Shown piece after piece: positions 1 through 6,578 of a DNA stretch of 32,284 nt. A model generated the notes under the pieces. The model worked only from the letters and a program-made list of their open reading frames with translations, did not search any database and had not been told where the DNA came from. Both the position numbers and the translations under genes were made by a program. Origin of the DNA: Spirochaetaceae bacterium (GTDB taxonomy: Bacteria; Spirochaetota; Spirochaetia; DSM-27196; SLST01). The stretch's first letter is position 1, and each line of letters opens with the position of its first letter. The stretch spans positions 1-32,284 of the forward strand of contig RECL01000357.1 of assembly GCA_007694025.1 (NCBI GenBank), written 5' to 3'.

Positions 1-197
1 CGACGGTGGTGCTCACACCGCTCGGCATGAGGGCGTGGGGCGACCCCGCGAAGGCAGACCCCATGAAGGCGCGCATACCGCTCGGCCGCTTCGCGACGGT
101 CGAAGAGGTGTCGTCCACGGTGCTCTTCCTGGCCTCCGACGCCGCGTCAATGATCCACGGCCAGATGCTCCTGGTCGACGGCGGTTTCACCGCGTAG
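1..197 (+). CDS. SDR-family oxidoreductase, C-terminal end (partial)
   Basis: Only the last 65 or so residues are in the window; the gene begins upstream and the reading frame is open to the first base. The tail has the usual end of a classical short-chain dehydrogenase/reductase: a PLGRFATVEEVSSTVLFLASD stretch (the helix that follows the substrate loop), then a HGQMLLVDGGFTA ending, close to the common G-x-x-x-x-VDGG finish. These enzymes are cytosolic, use NAD(P)H and have a Rossmann fold. The catalytic Tyr-Lys pair and the nucleotide-binding glycines lie outside the window, so the substrate cannot be judged. It ends before the promoter of the Phd/Txe module and appears unrelated to it. 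Confidence 0.85.
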   Translation, partial: TVVLTPLGMRAWGDPAKADPMKARIPLGRFATVEEVSSTVLFLASDAASMIHGQMLLVDGGFTA

Positions 198-268
198 GGG
201 GTGGTTCGGGTCCACGTGGGCCAGGTGGCGGCTGCACGTCGGGCGGCGGTACAGTGCATTTCAACGGC

Positions 269-297
269 TTTACACTGACCGGCCGCTCGGGTATCCT
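269..297 (+). promoter_or_regulatory. Predicted promoter of the Phd/Txe module
   Basis: TTTACA (-35) and TATCCT (-10) are separated by exactly 17 bases. The expected start site is near base 304, inside the inverted repeat described next, and about 30 bases before the antitoxin start. Seen by eye only. Confidence 0.5.
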
Positions 298-302
298 GTA
301 TG

Positions 303-320
303 CGTACGTGACAACGTACG
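303..320. promoter_or_regulatory. Candidate operator, inverted repeat CGTACG-N6-CGTACG
   Basis: Two copies of the self-complementary hexamer CGTACG lie six bases apart, directly over the predicted transcription start of the downstream antitoxin-toxin pair. Phd/YefM antitoxins usually repress their own promoter by binding such palindromes, so this is the natural operator candidate. Confidence 0.5.
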
Positions 321-334
321 TTGGGAGTCTGCCT

Positions 335-577
335 GTGGGTACGGTCAACGCGACAAACGCTCGCAAGAATCTCTATCGCCTCATTGATGACGTCAATGAA
401 TCGCACGAGCCGGTGACCATTACCGGCAAGAGTACCTCTGCTGTTCTGGTGTCTGAGCAAGACTGGAATGCGATCCAGGAGACCCTCTATCTGGCTGCCG
501 TCCCGGGCATGCGTGAGTCGATTCGCAAGGGCATGCGCGAACCGATCGAGGAGTGCTCCGAGAGCCCCGGCTGGTGA
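335..577 (+). CDS. Phd/YefM-family antitoxin
   Basis: An 80-residue type II antitoxin that should bind and neutralise the Txe toxin encoded next to it and repress the shared promoter. The N-terminal TNARKNLYRLIDDVNESHEP segment, followed by VTITGKSTSAVLVSEQDWNAI, is the Phd/YefM DNA-binding fold; the C-terminal 30 residues would wrap the toxin. I chose the GTG at 335 because GGGAG lies seven bases upstream and the protein then has the family's usual length. The ORF track's much longer version reads through the promoter and operator. A second in-frame GTG at 308 is too close to the predicted transcription start. The stop overlaps the toxin start by four bases (GTGA), which suggests coupled translation. 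Confidence 0.85.
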   Translation: MGTVNATNARKNLYRLIDDVNESHEPVTITGKSTSAVLVSEQDWNAIQETLYLAAVPGMRESIRKGMREPIEECSESPGW

Positions 578-837
578 GCTATACGGTCGTCTTCACCAGG
601 CAGGCTCAAAAGGACGCACGGCAGGTTGCCCGTGCAGGGCTACGGACGAAGGCAGAAGGCATCATCGCGCTGCTCGAGCAGAATCCGTTTCAGACCCCAC
701 CCCCGTACGAGAAGCTTCTCGGTGACCTCAGCGGCGCGTACTCGAGACGGCTCACCATCCAGCACCGGATCGTGTATCAAGTCTACCAGGCCGAGCGAGT
801 CGTTAAGGTCATCCGGATGTGGACCCATTACGAGTGA
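574..837 (+). CDS. Txe/YoeB-family toxin (RelE superfamily mRNA interferase)
   Basis: An 87-residue toxin of the RelE superfamily, expected to cleave mRNA on the ribosome when its antitoxin is lost. The family signature is clear: an N-terminal YTVVFTRQAQKDARQ strand-helix, a conserved PYEKLLGDLSGAYSRRL segment, then IQHRIVYQV and an ending of RMWTHYE, which matches the Arg and C-terminal His-Tyr used in catalysis by YoeB/Txe. The start is the GTG that overlaps the antitoxin stop (GTGA). The ORF track's earlier ATG lies inside the antitoxin gene. The module looks intact and functional. The 3' end overlaps the opposite-strand pseudogene by about 29 bases. Confidence 0.88.
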   Translation: MSYTVVFTRQAQKDARQVARAGLRTKAEGIIALLEQNPFQTPPPYEKLLGDLSGAYSRRLTIQHRIVYQVYQAERVVKVIRMWTHYE

Positions 838-1517
838 TCCCGTCATAGACGCTGCGGCTCCTGTCGAAATCCTGCGCGGCCCGGTGGAGGGTTTCCTGTC
901 GGGGAACGATGCCGATCGGGAGCTCCGCGCCGTGTATCGCGAGCAGCATTCTGACCGTCTCCGCAAGCCTCCCGATGGCTCGTGCGATCAGCTCGATGCG
1001 CAGTAGACCGTCGCGTCCGGGCGGCCGGTAGACGGCCAGGTCGATATGGGTGGTATCGCCTCTCCGCTTGATCTCCCACGGTGTAAGCGAGCTTGCAGTA
1101 GCCGAAAGTAGTCTCCGGCGCTGAGCGCTGGGAGGGTGACGTTCTCGTCCCGGTGGAAGTATCCCGCCGCAACCAGTGCGATGAACGCTTCACTCTTCGA
1201 AGACGTTTCCTCATCGATTCGAGCAGCGGTTCCCAGGCATCGTCAGGATCGCGACGGACTCCGATTCCTCCCGACGCGCCGAACGGTTCCATGGGCACGA
1301 CCTCGCCGCCGGGCCGCGCCTCCAGGCCAGGGGCGTCGCCGTCTGCGTGAAAGAGGTAGAAGGTCTCCAGGTAGTTCGTGACCCTGACCCAGTGCCACGT
1401 CTCATTGGAGTCGGGGAAGAGCAGGTCTCATATCCGATCCAGACTGAGCGCGTCATGCTCGAAGCCGTCGAGCTCTTCGAGCAGCCGATAGACCGATTCC
1501 CGGTTCTGCGGTTTCAT
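809..1517 (-). pseudogene. Frameshifted unknown gene (about 230 codons)
   Basis: No single frame on the minus strand covers this stretch, but pieces in successive frames join into a plausible protein. It starts at an ATG at 1517 with MKPQNRESVYRLLEELDGFE, hits a TGA, and continues in another frame with LLFPDSNETWHWVRVTNYLE and an acidic segment. A third frame then gives EAFIALVAAGYFHRDENVTL, and a fourth gives WEIKRRGDTTHIDLAVYRPP and RLAETVRMLLAIHGAELPIG. At least three frame changes are needed, so this is a decayed gene rather than one sequencing error. I do not recognise the family. The 3' end overlaps the Txe toxin end. The ORFs the track lists here are pieces or shadows of it. Confidence 0.55.
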
Positions 1518-1587
1518 ACTGGATTTCCGATGCCCATGATTCTGCTCTACCCCCGTTCCGCGGTGCTTCACTACCCGCTGGAGTCTT

Positions 1588-1977
1588 CTATTTTGACTTT
1601 GCCGGCTTGAACCTCCTGCACTCTATCGTCGGGATGAACTTGTAGTGTGTATCGTTCGCTGTCAGCAGCACTTCACCGCTCTGCACAACCGTCGCGGCAA
1701 TCAAGGCATCGGCCAGTCTCATTGAGTGGCTCAGCGCGTACTCCTGTACGTAGAACATGGCTCGTGAAGATGATTCTCTGCTGATCTGCACAATCTCTAC
1801 ATTCCACTTCTGTATCTGTTTCTGGAATGCCCGGCTCTCTGCCTTGTTCCTCATTCCCTGAACGAGTTCCATATACGTGATCACGCATATCGAGAATGGG
1901 ACCGCTTCCTCCACCGCCTTCCGTGCTCCTTCGTCCCCTCTCAGGTACCAGATCAGCACGTCGGTATCGATGATCAA
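1588..1977 (-). CDS. PIN-domain toxin (VapC-like ribonuclease)
   Basis: A 129-residue PIN-domain endoribonuclease, the toxin of a VapBC-type module. The acidic metal site is visible: Asp4/Asp6 in MIIDTDVLIW, Glu in YMELVQG, Asp in RLADALIAA and the final Asn-Asp in LLTANDTHY. I chose the TTG at 1977 because it overlaps the antitoxin stop in the arrangement TTGA and removes 23 residues that the ORF track reads out of frame with the antitoxin gene. Length and motif order are normal, so it is probably functional. VapC toxins usually cut a specific tRNA or rRNA loop; the target here cannot be read from the sequence. The antitoxin is Phd-like rather than a classical AbrB-type VapB. Confidence 0.9.
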   Translation of the reverse strand: MIIDTDVLIWYLRGDEGARKAVEEAVPFSICVITYMELVQGMRNKAESRAFQKQIQKWNVEIVQISRESSSRAMFYVQEYALSHSMRLADALIAATVVQSGEVLLTANDTHYKFIPTIECRRFKPAKSK

Positions 1978-2210
1978 AACGGCCGCCCTCTTCTGAGTTC
2001 TCTCACTTCTTCGTCGACAGTCAGATCTTCTGACCGATCTTTCCACATACCGAATAAGGACTCACCGGAAGCTTCGGAGGGGATAGAATCGTAGGGGACG
2101 ATCCTCGCCAGAGGTTTCCCCCGATAGGTCACAGTAACCTCGTGCCCCATGGCAACCTGTTCGATGATCTTGCCTGGCCGAATCCGGAGTTCCTTTGTTG
2201 AGACTTCCAC
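1974..2210 (-). CDS. Phd/VapB-type antitoxin
   Basis: A 78-residue antitoxin for the PIN toxin that follows it with a four-base overlap. The N-terminus (VSTKELRIRPGKIIEQVAMG, then HEVTVTYRGKPLARIVP) is the Phd/YefM fold; the variable acidic tail (WKDRSEDLTVDEEV) would block the toxin active site. The start is a GTG with AGGAG seven bases upstream. The gene lies directly downstream of a perfect 28-base palindrome, which is the likely site of autorepression. Confidence 0.88.
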   Translation of the reverse strand: MEVSTKELRIRPGKIIEQVAMGHEVTVTYRGKPLARIVPYDSIPSEASGESLFGMWKDRSEDLTVDEEVRELRRGRPF

Positions 2211-2222
2211 GGTTCGCTCCTG

Positions 2223-2250
2223 TTAGTATACACTTCGAAGTGTATACTAA
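2223..2250. promoter_or_regulatory. Perfect 28-base palindrome, likely vapBC operator
   Basis: The half-site TTAGTATACACTTC is followed immediately by its exact reverse complement, with no spacer. It ends 13 bases upstream of the antitoxin start codon. A TATACT hexamer is present on each strand inside it, so operator and -10 element overlap. This is the expected layout for a self-repressed TA promoter. Confidence 0.75.
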
Positions 2251-2311
2251 TGTACCGCTGCACTCAAGTGCTCGGCCGGACTCGTTCAGGCTTCGCGGTC
2301 CGGGGGCAGTC

Positions 2312-2614
2312 TCAAGAGGCCATGTGATGCTGTCTGATCTTGCCCAGTTCCTGTCCCTTCTCTTCCATCATCAATTCAAGATCATAACGACTCTGCATGT
2401 TCATCCAGAATCCCGGGCTTGTTCCAAAGAACTTCGATAGCCTGATCGCCGTGTCCGCGGTGATCCTTCTCTTGCCCTTGATGATCGCATCTATCCGCGG
2501 CGGATCGACGTATATGCCTTTGGCCAGCGCGTACGGCGTTATACCCATGGGATCGAGAAACTCTTCTCTCAGAACCTCACCCGGCGTGGAAAGCCCTATC
2601 AGTTCCTTACTCAT
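2312..2614 (-). CDS. higA: HigA-family antitoxin (XRE HTH)
   Basis: A 100-residue HTH antitoxin of the HigA family. Early residues STPGEVLREEFLDPMGITPY lead into the helix-turn-helix (ALAKGIYVDPPRIDAIIKG, then KRRITADTAIRLSKFFGTSP) and the family's typical GFWMNMQSRYDLE. It should neutralise HigB, encoded just upstream, and repress the operon. I chose the ATG at 2614, which fits family length and has AGGAGG eleven bases upstream; two GTG codons at 2626 and 2623 overlap that AGGAGG and are less likely. Toxin before antitoxin is the usual higBA order. The two genes are about 24 bases apart. Confidence 0.9.
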   Translation of the reverse strand: MSKELIGLSTPGEVLREEFLDPMGITPYALAKGIYVDPPRIDAIIKGKRRITADTAIRLSKFFGTSPGFWMNMQSRYDLELMMEEKGQELGKIRQHHMAS

Positions 2615-2638
2615 ATCTTCCACCACCTCCTCGCGCGC

Positions 2639-2920
2639 TTAATGATAGTCGGTGATCTCGACCTCAAAGGCGCTCCCGTCTTCCCATCGGAAACAGACCC
2701 GCCACTGATCGTTGATGCGGATACTATATCGCCCTGCCCGGTCACCCTTCAAAGCTTCGAGACGATTGCCAGGAGGTATCCGCAAGTCGCTCAACTCGAC
2801 AGCATCTTCCAGGAATCCCAGCTTCCTCCTCGCCATTTTGAACAAATCGCTTGGGAAACCCGTCACCTGCTGTCGCTGCCAGATACGCTCCGTGAGCCCG
2901 TCCCTGAAGCCCTTGATCAT
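2639..2920 (-). CDS. higB: HigB-family toxin (RelE superfamily)
   Basis: A 93-residue HigB toxin, a ribosome-dependent mRNA interferase of the RelE fold. Family features include the N-terminal MIKGFRDGLTERIW, the central RRKLGFLEDAVELSDLRIPP, the conserved PGNRLEALKGDRAGRYSIRI and WRVCFRWEDG, and the EVEITDYH finish with a terminal His. Length is normal for the family. The ATG lies only five bases after a strong -10 hexamer and has no Shine-Dalgarno in front, so the mRNA probably begins at or within a base or two of the start codon. Cotranscribed with higA. Confidence 0.9.
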   Translation of the reverse strand: MIKGFRDGLTERIWQRQQVTGFPSDLFKMARRKLGFLEDAVELSDLRIPPGNRLEALKGDRAGRYSIRINDQWRVCFRWEDGSAFEVEITDYH

Positions 2921-2925
2921 GTGTA

Positions 2926-2954
2926 ATGATAGTCAACCACACTATTAGTGTCAA
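2926..2954 (-). promoter_or_regulatory. Strong promoter of higBA with operator-like repeat in the spacer
   Basis: On the minus strand, TTGACA (perfect -35), a 17-base spacer and TATCAT (-10) sit immediately upstream of higB. The predicted start site falls on the ATG. The repeat ACACTA-T-TAGTGT (2939-2951) overlaps the spacer and -35, where HigA could block RNA polymerase. Confidence 0.7.
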
Positions 2955-3007
2955 ACACTCATGCATCCGACACAGCAGCCCATAGACGCTCGCGCTGCTC
3001 GATCATC

Positions 3008-4615
3008 ATGGTCTCCCGCCCCCGCGCGGGGTACACTCGGACGGTGCACTTACCGATCGGCCCGAACGCGCCCCACAGACCGCCCCGCCCCACGCCTCGC
3101 AGGCCGTCCCGCCGCGCCAGCCCCACGACGCTGATCCTGCTCGCCTTTCTAGTAATGCCGGCCGCAGCATCGGCGACGACGCTGCAGCAGCGCCCGGCCT
3201 ACCTCGACCAGCCCTCCCGGGTCGTGCTGCCCGTGGGGTACTCGCCGCGGCGCAGCTACCCCGTCTTCATTCCGTTACCCCCCACGGGCTCAAGCTCGCT
3301 GAACATGGCGCGGAGCCTCGGCCTTGATCCGGAACGGCAGACCCAGTTCATCCTGCTCCTGCCGCCGGGACGACCGCAGCGTACCGAGTATCTTCCGGAC
3401 TTCATCAGCTTCGTACAGTGGTACGAAGAGCGCCTGCTTGAAGATCTCGCCCGGCTGTTTGAGATGCACAGCGCCGATCGGGCCAGGGTCTACCTGGGCG
3501 GCTACTCGCTCGGCGGAGATCTGAGCTGGGCGCTCGCCGCCCGGAATCCCGACCGGATCGCCGGCGCCGTGATGGCCGGAACCCGTGCGTCGTACCCGGT
3601 ATCGGCCTCGACCCTCGAGCGCATGCATCAGACCGGGTTCCGCGGTGCCTTGCTCATCGGCGCGAGTGAGGAGACCGGCCGGTACAACGGCATCAACTCC
3701 GTGCGTAGCCGTTTGGAGCAGGCTGCCGTCACTCACACCTACACCGAGTACCGCGGAGGCCACACGATGCCGCCGCGGACGGTCCTGCAGGAGCAGGTCG
3801 CGTTCGTGACGGGCGTCCGGGTCGCGACTCCTCCTCAGATGGTGCCAGCGTCACAGGCCACGGGCCGCCCGCTGACCGGCCATCTGACACGGCCGACGCA
3901 GGACAGAGTCGCGCTTCGCGTCGGAGTGGTGAACATCACCGACGGTGCCTGGTGGCCGGGCCGTCACAGCGAAGCGCAGCTTAGGGTCGAGTGGCCGTGG
4001 TCGCGGTTCTACTTCCACTCGTACACCGGGTACACGGCAACGCCGGTCTCCACCGGTCTTCGACTGCGCGCGCTTCAGCAGGAGCTCGTGTTCGGCGTCG
4101 GTCCTCCCGGGACGACGACACGGTCCGGTGGGTTCTCCGCGGCCGGCGTCGGCTGGGACTGGATCCATCGTCTCGACGACGGCGCCGCGCCCGGGCGCAT
4201 CCATCTCGTCTACGTTCGTGGCGATCGGAATCTGGCGTTCGTCCCGCAGGGGTGGCACGGAGCCGACCGTGTCGACTCGCTCCTGTCGCTGCGCTACACG
4301 CTTCCGATCGGTTCGAATCTCCTCCCCCAGGAGATCCTCAACCTGCGCGCGCACTACCTGCTGCGGCTCGGCACCCGCGTTGTGATCGACGCCGCCGCCG
4401 GCGCCTACACGCTCCCGAATCTCCCGATGCAGGCCGACGCGGACGGATCGACGGGCGTCGACCACCGGCTCGAGTGGGAGGCCGGCCTCGGGCTTCGCGT
4501 ACCCAATCCGTTCCTCTGGCGGATCTCCTACCGAGGCACCGCGGCCCGAGCGCTCCCCGATGGCGCGTTCCACCACACGTCCTCCTGGCGTCTCTCGGTC
4601 GAGTACAGTTTCTAA
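3008..4615 (+). CDS. Secreted alpha/beta hydrolase fused to an outer-membrane-like beta-barrel
   Basis: About 535 residues from the ATG at 3008. After a long basic, Pro-rich N-region comes a hydrophobic signal segment (TLILLAFLVMPAAASA, about 41-56). Residues 65-280 resemble a carboxylesterase or phospholipase-type alpha/beta hydrolase, with a nucleophile elbow GYSLGG (Ser167) and a late GGHTMP (His252). The second half is alternating hydrophobic and polar, rich in Trp/Tyr/Phe, and ends SWRLSVEYSF; a terminal Phe is typical of outer-membrane beta-barrels. I infer an enzyme anchored in, or displayed through, the outer membrane. The start is uncertain: the GTG at 3044 follows a TACACT element (3032-3037) by six bases and could be a leaderless start, and the ORF track's 2948 is less likely. 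The substrate is unknown. Confidence 0.65.
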   Translation: MVSRPRAGYTRTVHLPIGPNAPHRPPRPTPRRPSRRASPTTLILLAFLVMPAAASATTLQQRPAYLDQPSRVVLPVGYSPRRSYPVFIPLPPTGSSSLNMARSLGLDPERQTQFILLLPPGRPQRTEYLPDFISFVQWYEERLLEDLARLFEMHSADRARVYLGGYSLGGDLSWALAARNPDRIAGAVMAGTRASYPVSASTLERMHQTGFRGALLIGASEETGRYNGINSVRSRLEQAAVTHTYTEYRGGHTMPPRTVLQEQVAFVTGVRVATPPQMVPASQATGRPLTGHLTRPTQDRVALRVGVVNITDGAWWPGRHSEAQLRVEWPWSRFYFHSYTGYTATPVSTGLRLRALQQELVFGVGPPGTTTRSGGFSAAGVGWDWIHRLDDGAAPGRIHLVYVRGDRNLAFVPQGWHGADRVDSLLSLRYTLPIGSNLLPQEILNLRAHYLLRLGTRVVIDAAAGAYTLPNLPMQADADGSTGVDHRLEWEAGLGLRVPNPFLWRISYRGTAARALPDGAFHHTSSWRLSVEYSF

Positions 4616-4640
4616 GCGCGGCGTGAAGCCGGGTCAAGGT

Positions 4641-4793
4641 GGGAGAGCGTCTTCACCGTCGGCCGATGTACCACCCCACCGACGATCGCGACCACGCGGC
4701 TCCCCCTCGCTCCCGCCTGGCGTTTGGGCGGCCCCGTGCTACGGAGCCGCCCAAACACGCACGCTCCCGCTACCCCCTCGTGGGCCGAACGCA
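4641..4793. repeat. Dispersed GC-rich repeat, copy A
   Basis: This intergenic stretch matches bases 32150-32251 at the other end of the window. The core (4682-4716 against 32194-32228) agrees at about 34 of 35 bases, and the tail CCCCCTCG...GGCCG.ACGCA (4773-4793) recurs at 32231-32251 and 20089-20110. Copy A is longer because it carries a 45-base insertion, listed separately. It lies between the hydrolase gene and the hsdM remnant. I see no gene in 4616-4824. Confidence 0.6.
4717..4761. mobile_element. Small palindromic insertion flanked by a 9-base direct repeat
   Basis: Compared with copy B of the dispersed repeat, copy A has 45 extra bases here, bounded by CGCTCCCGC on both sides (4708-4716 and 4762-4770); copy B has that nonamer once. 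The insert contains an 11-base inverted repeat, GTTTGGGCGGC (4722-4732) and GCCGCCCAAAC (4746-4756), with a 13-base loop. This looks like a tiny non-autonomous palindromic element with a target-site duplication. A replication-slippage event or a hairpin terminator is the alternative. Confidence 0.45.
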
Positions 4794-4824
4794 CGTCGCT
4801 GCCCCCGACGCACGGCGCCGTCGG

Positions 4825-4853
4825 TTGATCGCTGGACGCTTCCGGGATAGGAT
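4825..4853 (+). promoter_or_regulatory. Predicted promoter left over from the hsdM locus
   Basis: TTGATC and TAGGAT are 17 bases apart, about 20 bases before the hsdM-remnant ATG, which has GAGGAA in front of it. If active it would now drive the AlbA_2 gene. Confidence 0.4.
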
Positions 4854-4873
4854 AACGCGCGCTGAGGAACCCT

Positions 4874-5080
4874 ATGGCAAAGCGTACCGCCACGAACAAC
4901 GCAAGCACCGCCAGCCTTGGCTTCCAAGCCGAGCTCTGGGCCGCCGCGGATGCGCTGCGCAATACTGTGAAGGCGGCCAGCGCAGCGAACTCAGGAGGAG
5001 AGCGCGACGTGAGCAGCTCCTTCTCGATACCCACTGTAGAGAACGCCGTCCGCGGCCGGCCGGAGGTCACACGACCATGA
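4874..5080 (+). pseudogene. Remnant of hsdM (type I methyltransferase subunit), N-terminal end only
   Basis: A 68-codon ORF whose first 34 residues (MAKRTATNNAS, then LGFQAELWAAADALRN) are the typical beginning of the type I restriction-modification subunit HsdM. The family is usually around 500 residues. Everything downstream, including the SAM-binding and NPPF catalytic motifs, is missing; the frame continues into unrelated sequence (SGGERDVSSSFSIPTVENAV). An AGGAGGA followed by an in-frame GTG at 5009 suggests that the last 23 codons may come from a second, also truncated, gene. The stop overlaps the AlbA_2 start (ATGA). Ribosome binding site and start are preserved, so a useless short peptide may still be made. 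Confidence 0.65.
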
Positions 5081-6471
5081 CCTTGGACGCGATCACCGCC
5101 TTTGCCGCCTCTGGTGAGTCCGAAACCCAGGAGTTCAAGCGCTCAACCGGGCAGCGACGGGAGGGGGCGCGGGCGTTGTGCGCGATGCTCAACTGCCGTG
5201 GTGGTCGGGTGCTCTTCGGCGTAGAGCCGAACGGGAGGGTCGTCGGACAGCAGGTGAGCGATCACACGGTCGACGAAGTCGCGCAGGAGATCCGGGGAAT
5301 CGAGCCGCCGGTGTTTCCGGCTATCGATCGTATCGCGGTCGAAGGCGGACGCGAGGTACTCGCGGTGTCCGTTACCGCGGGCCACAGCCAGCCCTACACC
5401 CATCACGGGCGGGCGTACCGGCGCGTCGGCACGACAAACCAGCCGATGTCGCGTGAGGAGTACAACCGCGTCCTTGTCGAACGGCTGCACGCAGAGTCGC
5501 GCTGGGAGATCGAGGTTGCGACCGGCTGGTCGGCGGCCGACCTCGACGCGGAGGAGATCCGGCGGACGCTGGAAGAAGGCATCCGTCTCGGCCGCATCGG
5601 CGATCCGGGTACCCGAGAGCCGGAAGCAATCCTGCGGGGGCTGGGCCTCATGAAGAAGGATGCTCTTCTGCGCGCCGCGGTCGTGCTCTTCGGCCGTGCG
5701 GACCGGCTGTTGCCCGGCTATGTGCAGTGTCTTCTGCGAGTCGCGCGGTTCAGAGGGAGAGAGAAGGCCGAGTTCATCGACAATAGGCAGTTTCACGGGC
5801 ACGCGTTCGATCTCTTCCAGCGGGCGCAACGATTCCTCCTGGACCACATGTCGATCGCCGGCCACTTCGAGCCCGGGCGTATGGAACGCGTCGATGAACC
5901 TGCGTACTCGCCCCTCGCGTTCCGCGAAGCGATCGCCAACGCGATCTGCCACCGTGATTACGCGAACGGCGGGAGCTCAATCGGCGTCGCTGTCTACGAC
6001 GACCGTATGGAGGTGAGCTCGTCCGGGGCACTTCACTTCGGCTTCACACCGCGTTCGCTCTTCGAGCCCCACGAGTCCCGGCCGTGGAACCCGCTCATAG
6101 CCAGCGTCTTCTATCGGCGTGGCATCATCGAAACCTGGGGTCAAGGGACGCTCAGGATGGCCGCCTGGTCGGTAGAGGCTGGTCTCCCAAAGCCCGAGAT
6201 CCTCGAGATCCCCGGCGCGGTCGTAGTACGGTTCGTCGCGAGGACGACAGGGAAAACGACAGGGAAAACGACAGGGAAAACGACAGGGAAAACTCCGCTC
6301 GCGGTCCTTCAGCTGCTCGCCAACGACCCCACTCTGACTGTGCCCCAGCTTGCCGCACACTTGGAGAGGTCGGAGCTCACGATCCATCGGGCGATCCGGT
6401 CGCTGCGTGAATCCGAGCGCCTTATTCGCATCGGCCCTGCCAAGGGTGGCCACTGGGAGGTGATCGACTGA
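5077..6471 (+). CDS. AlbA_2/Schlafen-like ATPase-domain transcriptional regulator
   Basis: A 464-residue cytosolic protein. Residues 1-130 form an AlbA_2 domain (SGESETQEFKRS, then RGGRVLFGVEPNGRVVGQ, and YRRVGTTNQPMS). The middle carries a GHKL-like HATPase_c_4 segment (FREAIANAICHRDYANGGSS and GVAVYDDRMEVSSSG). The C-terminus is a winged helix (LAVLQLLANDPTLTVPQLAA). A TTGK tandem repeat links the last two parts. I chose the ATG at 5077, which overlaps the preceding stop and follows GGAGG; the ORF track's extension has no support. Such genes are often found inside type I RM loci. Here the flanking hsdM and hsdR are only stumps, so this is the sole intact survivor. Its present role is unknown. 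Confidence 0.82.
   Translation: MTLDAITAFAASGESETQEFKRSTGQRREGARALCAMLNCRGGRVLFGVEPNGRVVGQQVSDHTVDEVAQEIRGIEPPVFPAIDRIAVEGGREVLAVSVTAGHSQPYTHHGRAYRRVGTTNQPMSREEYNRVLVERLHAESRWEIEVATGWSAADLDAEEIRRTLEEGIRLGRIGDPGTREPEAILRGLGLMKKDALLRAAVVLFGRADRLLPGYVQCLLRVARFRGREKAEFIDNRQFHGHAFDLFQRAQRFLLDHMSIAGHFEPGRMERVDEPAYSPLAFREAIANAICHRDYANGGSSIGVAVYDDRMEVSSSGALHFGFTPRSLFEPHESRPWNPLIASVFYRRGIIETWGQGTLRMAAWSVEAGLPKPEILEIPGAVVVRFVARTTGKTTGKTTGKTTGKTPLAVLQLLANDPTLTVPQLAAHLERSELTIHRAIRSLRESERLIRIGPAKGGHWEVID
6244..6291 (+). repeat. Four tandem 12-base repeats encoding TTGK
   Basis: ACGACAGGGAAA occurs four times in a row inside the AlbA_2 gene, between the ATPase-like and winged-helix parts. Copy number change would alter the linker in steps of four residues without breaking the frame. 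Similar TTGK/TTQK linkers are known in this family. Confidence 0.85.
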
Positions 6472-6578
6472 GCAACTTCACCGAATCCATCGCCGAAGAC
6501 GCCACCCTCGCCTCGCTCGAAGCGCTCGGCTACACGGTGCTGAATGGCCCGGAGATCGCTGCGGGCGAACCCAGATGA
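6468..6578 (+). pseudogene. Remnant of hsdR (type I restriction subunit), first 36 codons
   Basis: The frame starting at CTG 6468 reads SNFTESIAEDATLASLEALG and then TVLNGPEIAAGEPR before a TGA. This is the characteristic N-terminus of HsdR-type restriction subunits (a FTES...A...LE.LG..V..GP.IA.GE pattern), normally about 1000 residues long. The start overlaps the AlbA_2 stop. The nuclease and helicase domains are gone, so no restriction activity can come from this locus. It is too short for the ORF track. Confidence 0.7.

Noticed and set aside
35-334. Upstream part of the 180-residue ORF ahead of the Phd antitoxin
   Set aside because: It overlaps the SDR gene end and the promoter/operator; the antitoxin starts at 335.
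3851-4576. 241-residue minus-strand ORF
   Set aside because: Lies wholly within the outer-membrane hydrolase gene on the other strand and shows no family features.
4722-4756. Hairpin as an intrinsic terminator of the hydrolase gene
   Set aside because: No T-tract on the plus strand and it lies about 100 bases after the stop; the insertion with flanking duplication explains it better.
6244-6291. Short direct repeats as a possible CRISPR array
   Set aside because: The repeats are 12 bases, contiguous and in frame within a gene; there are no spacers.
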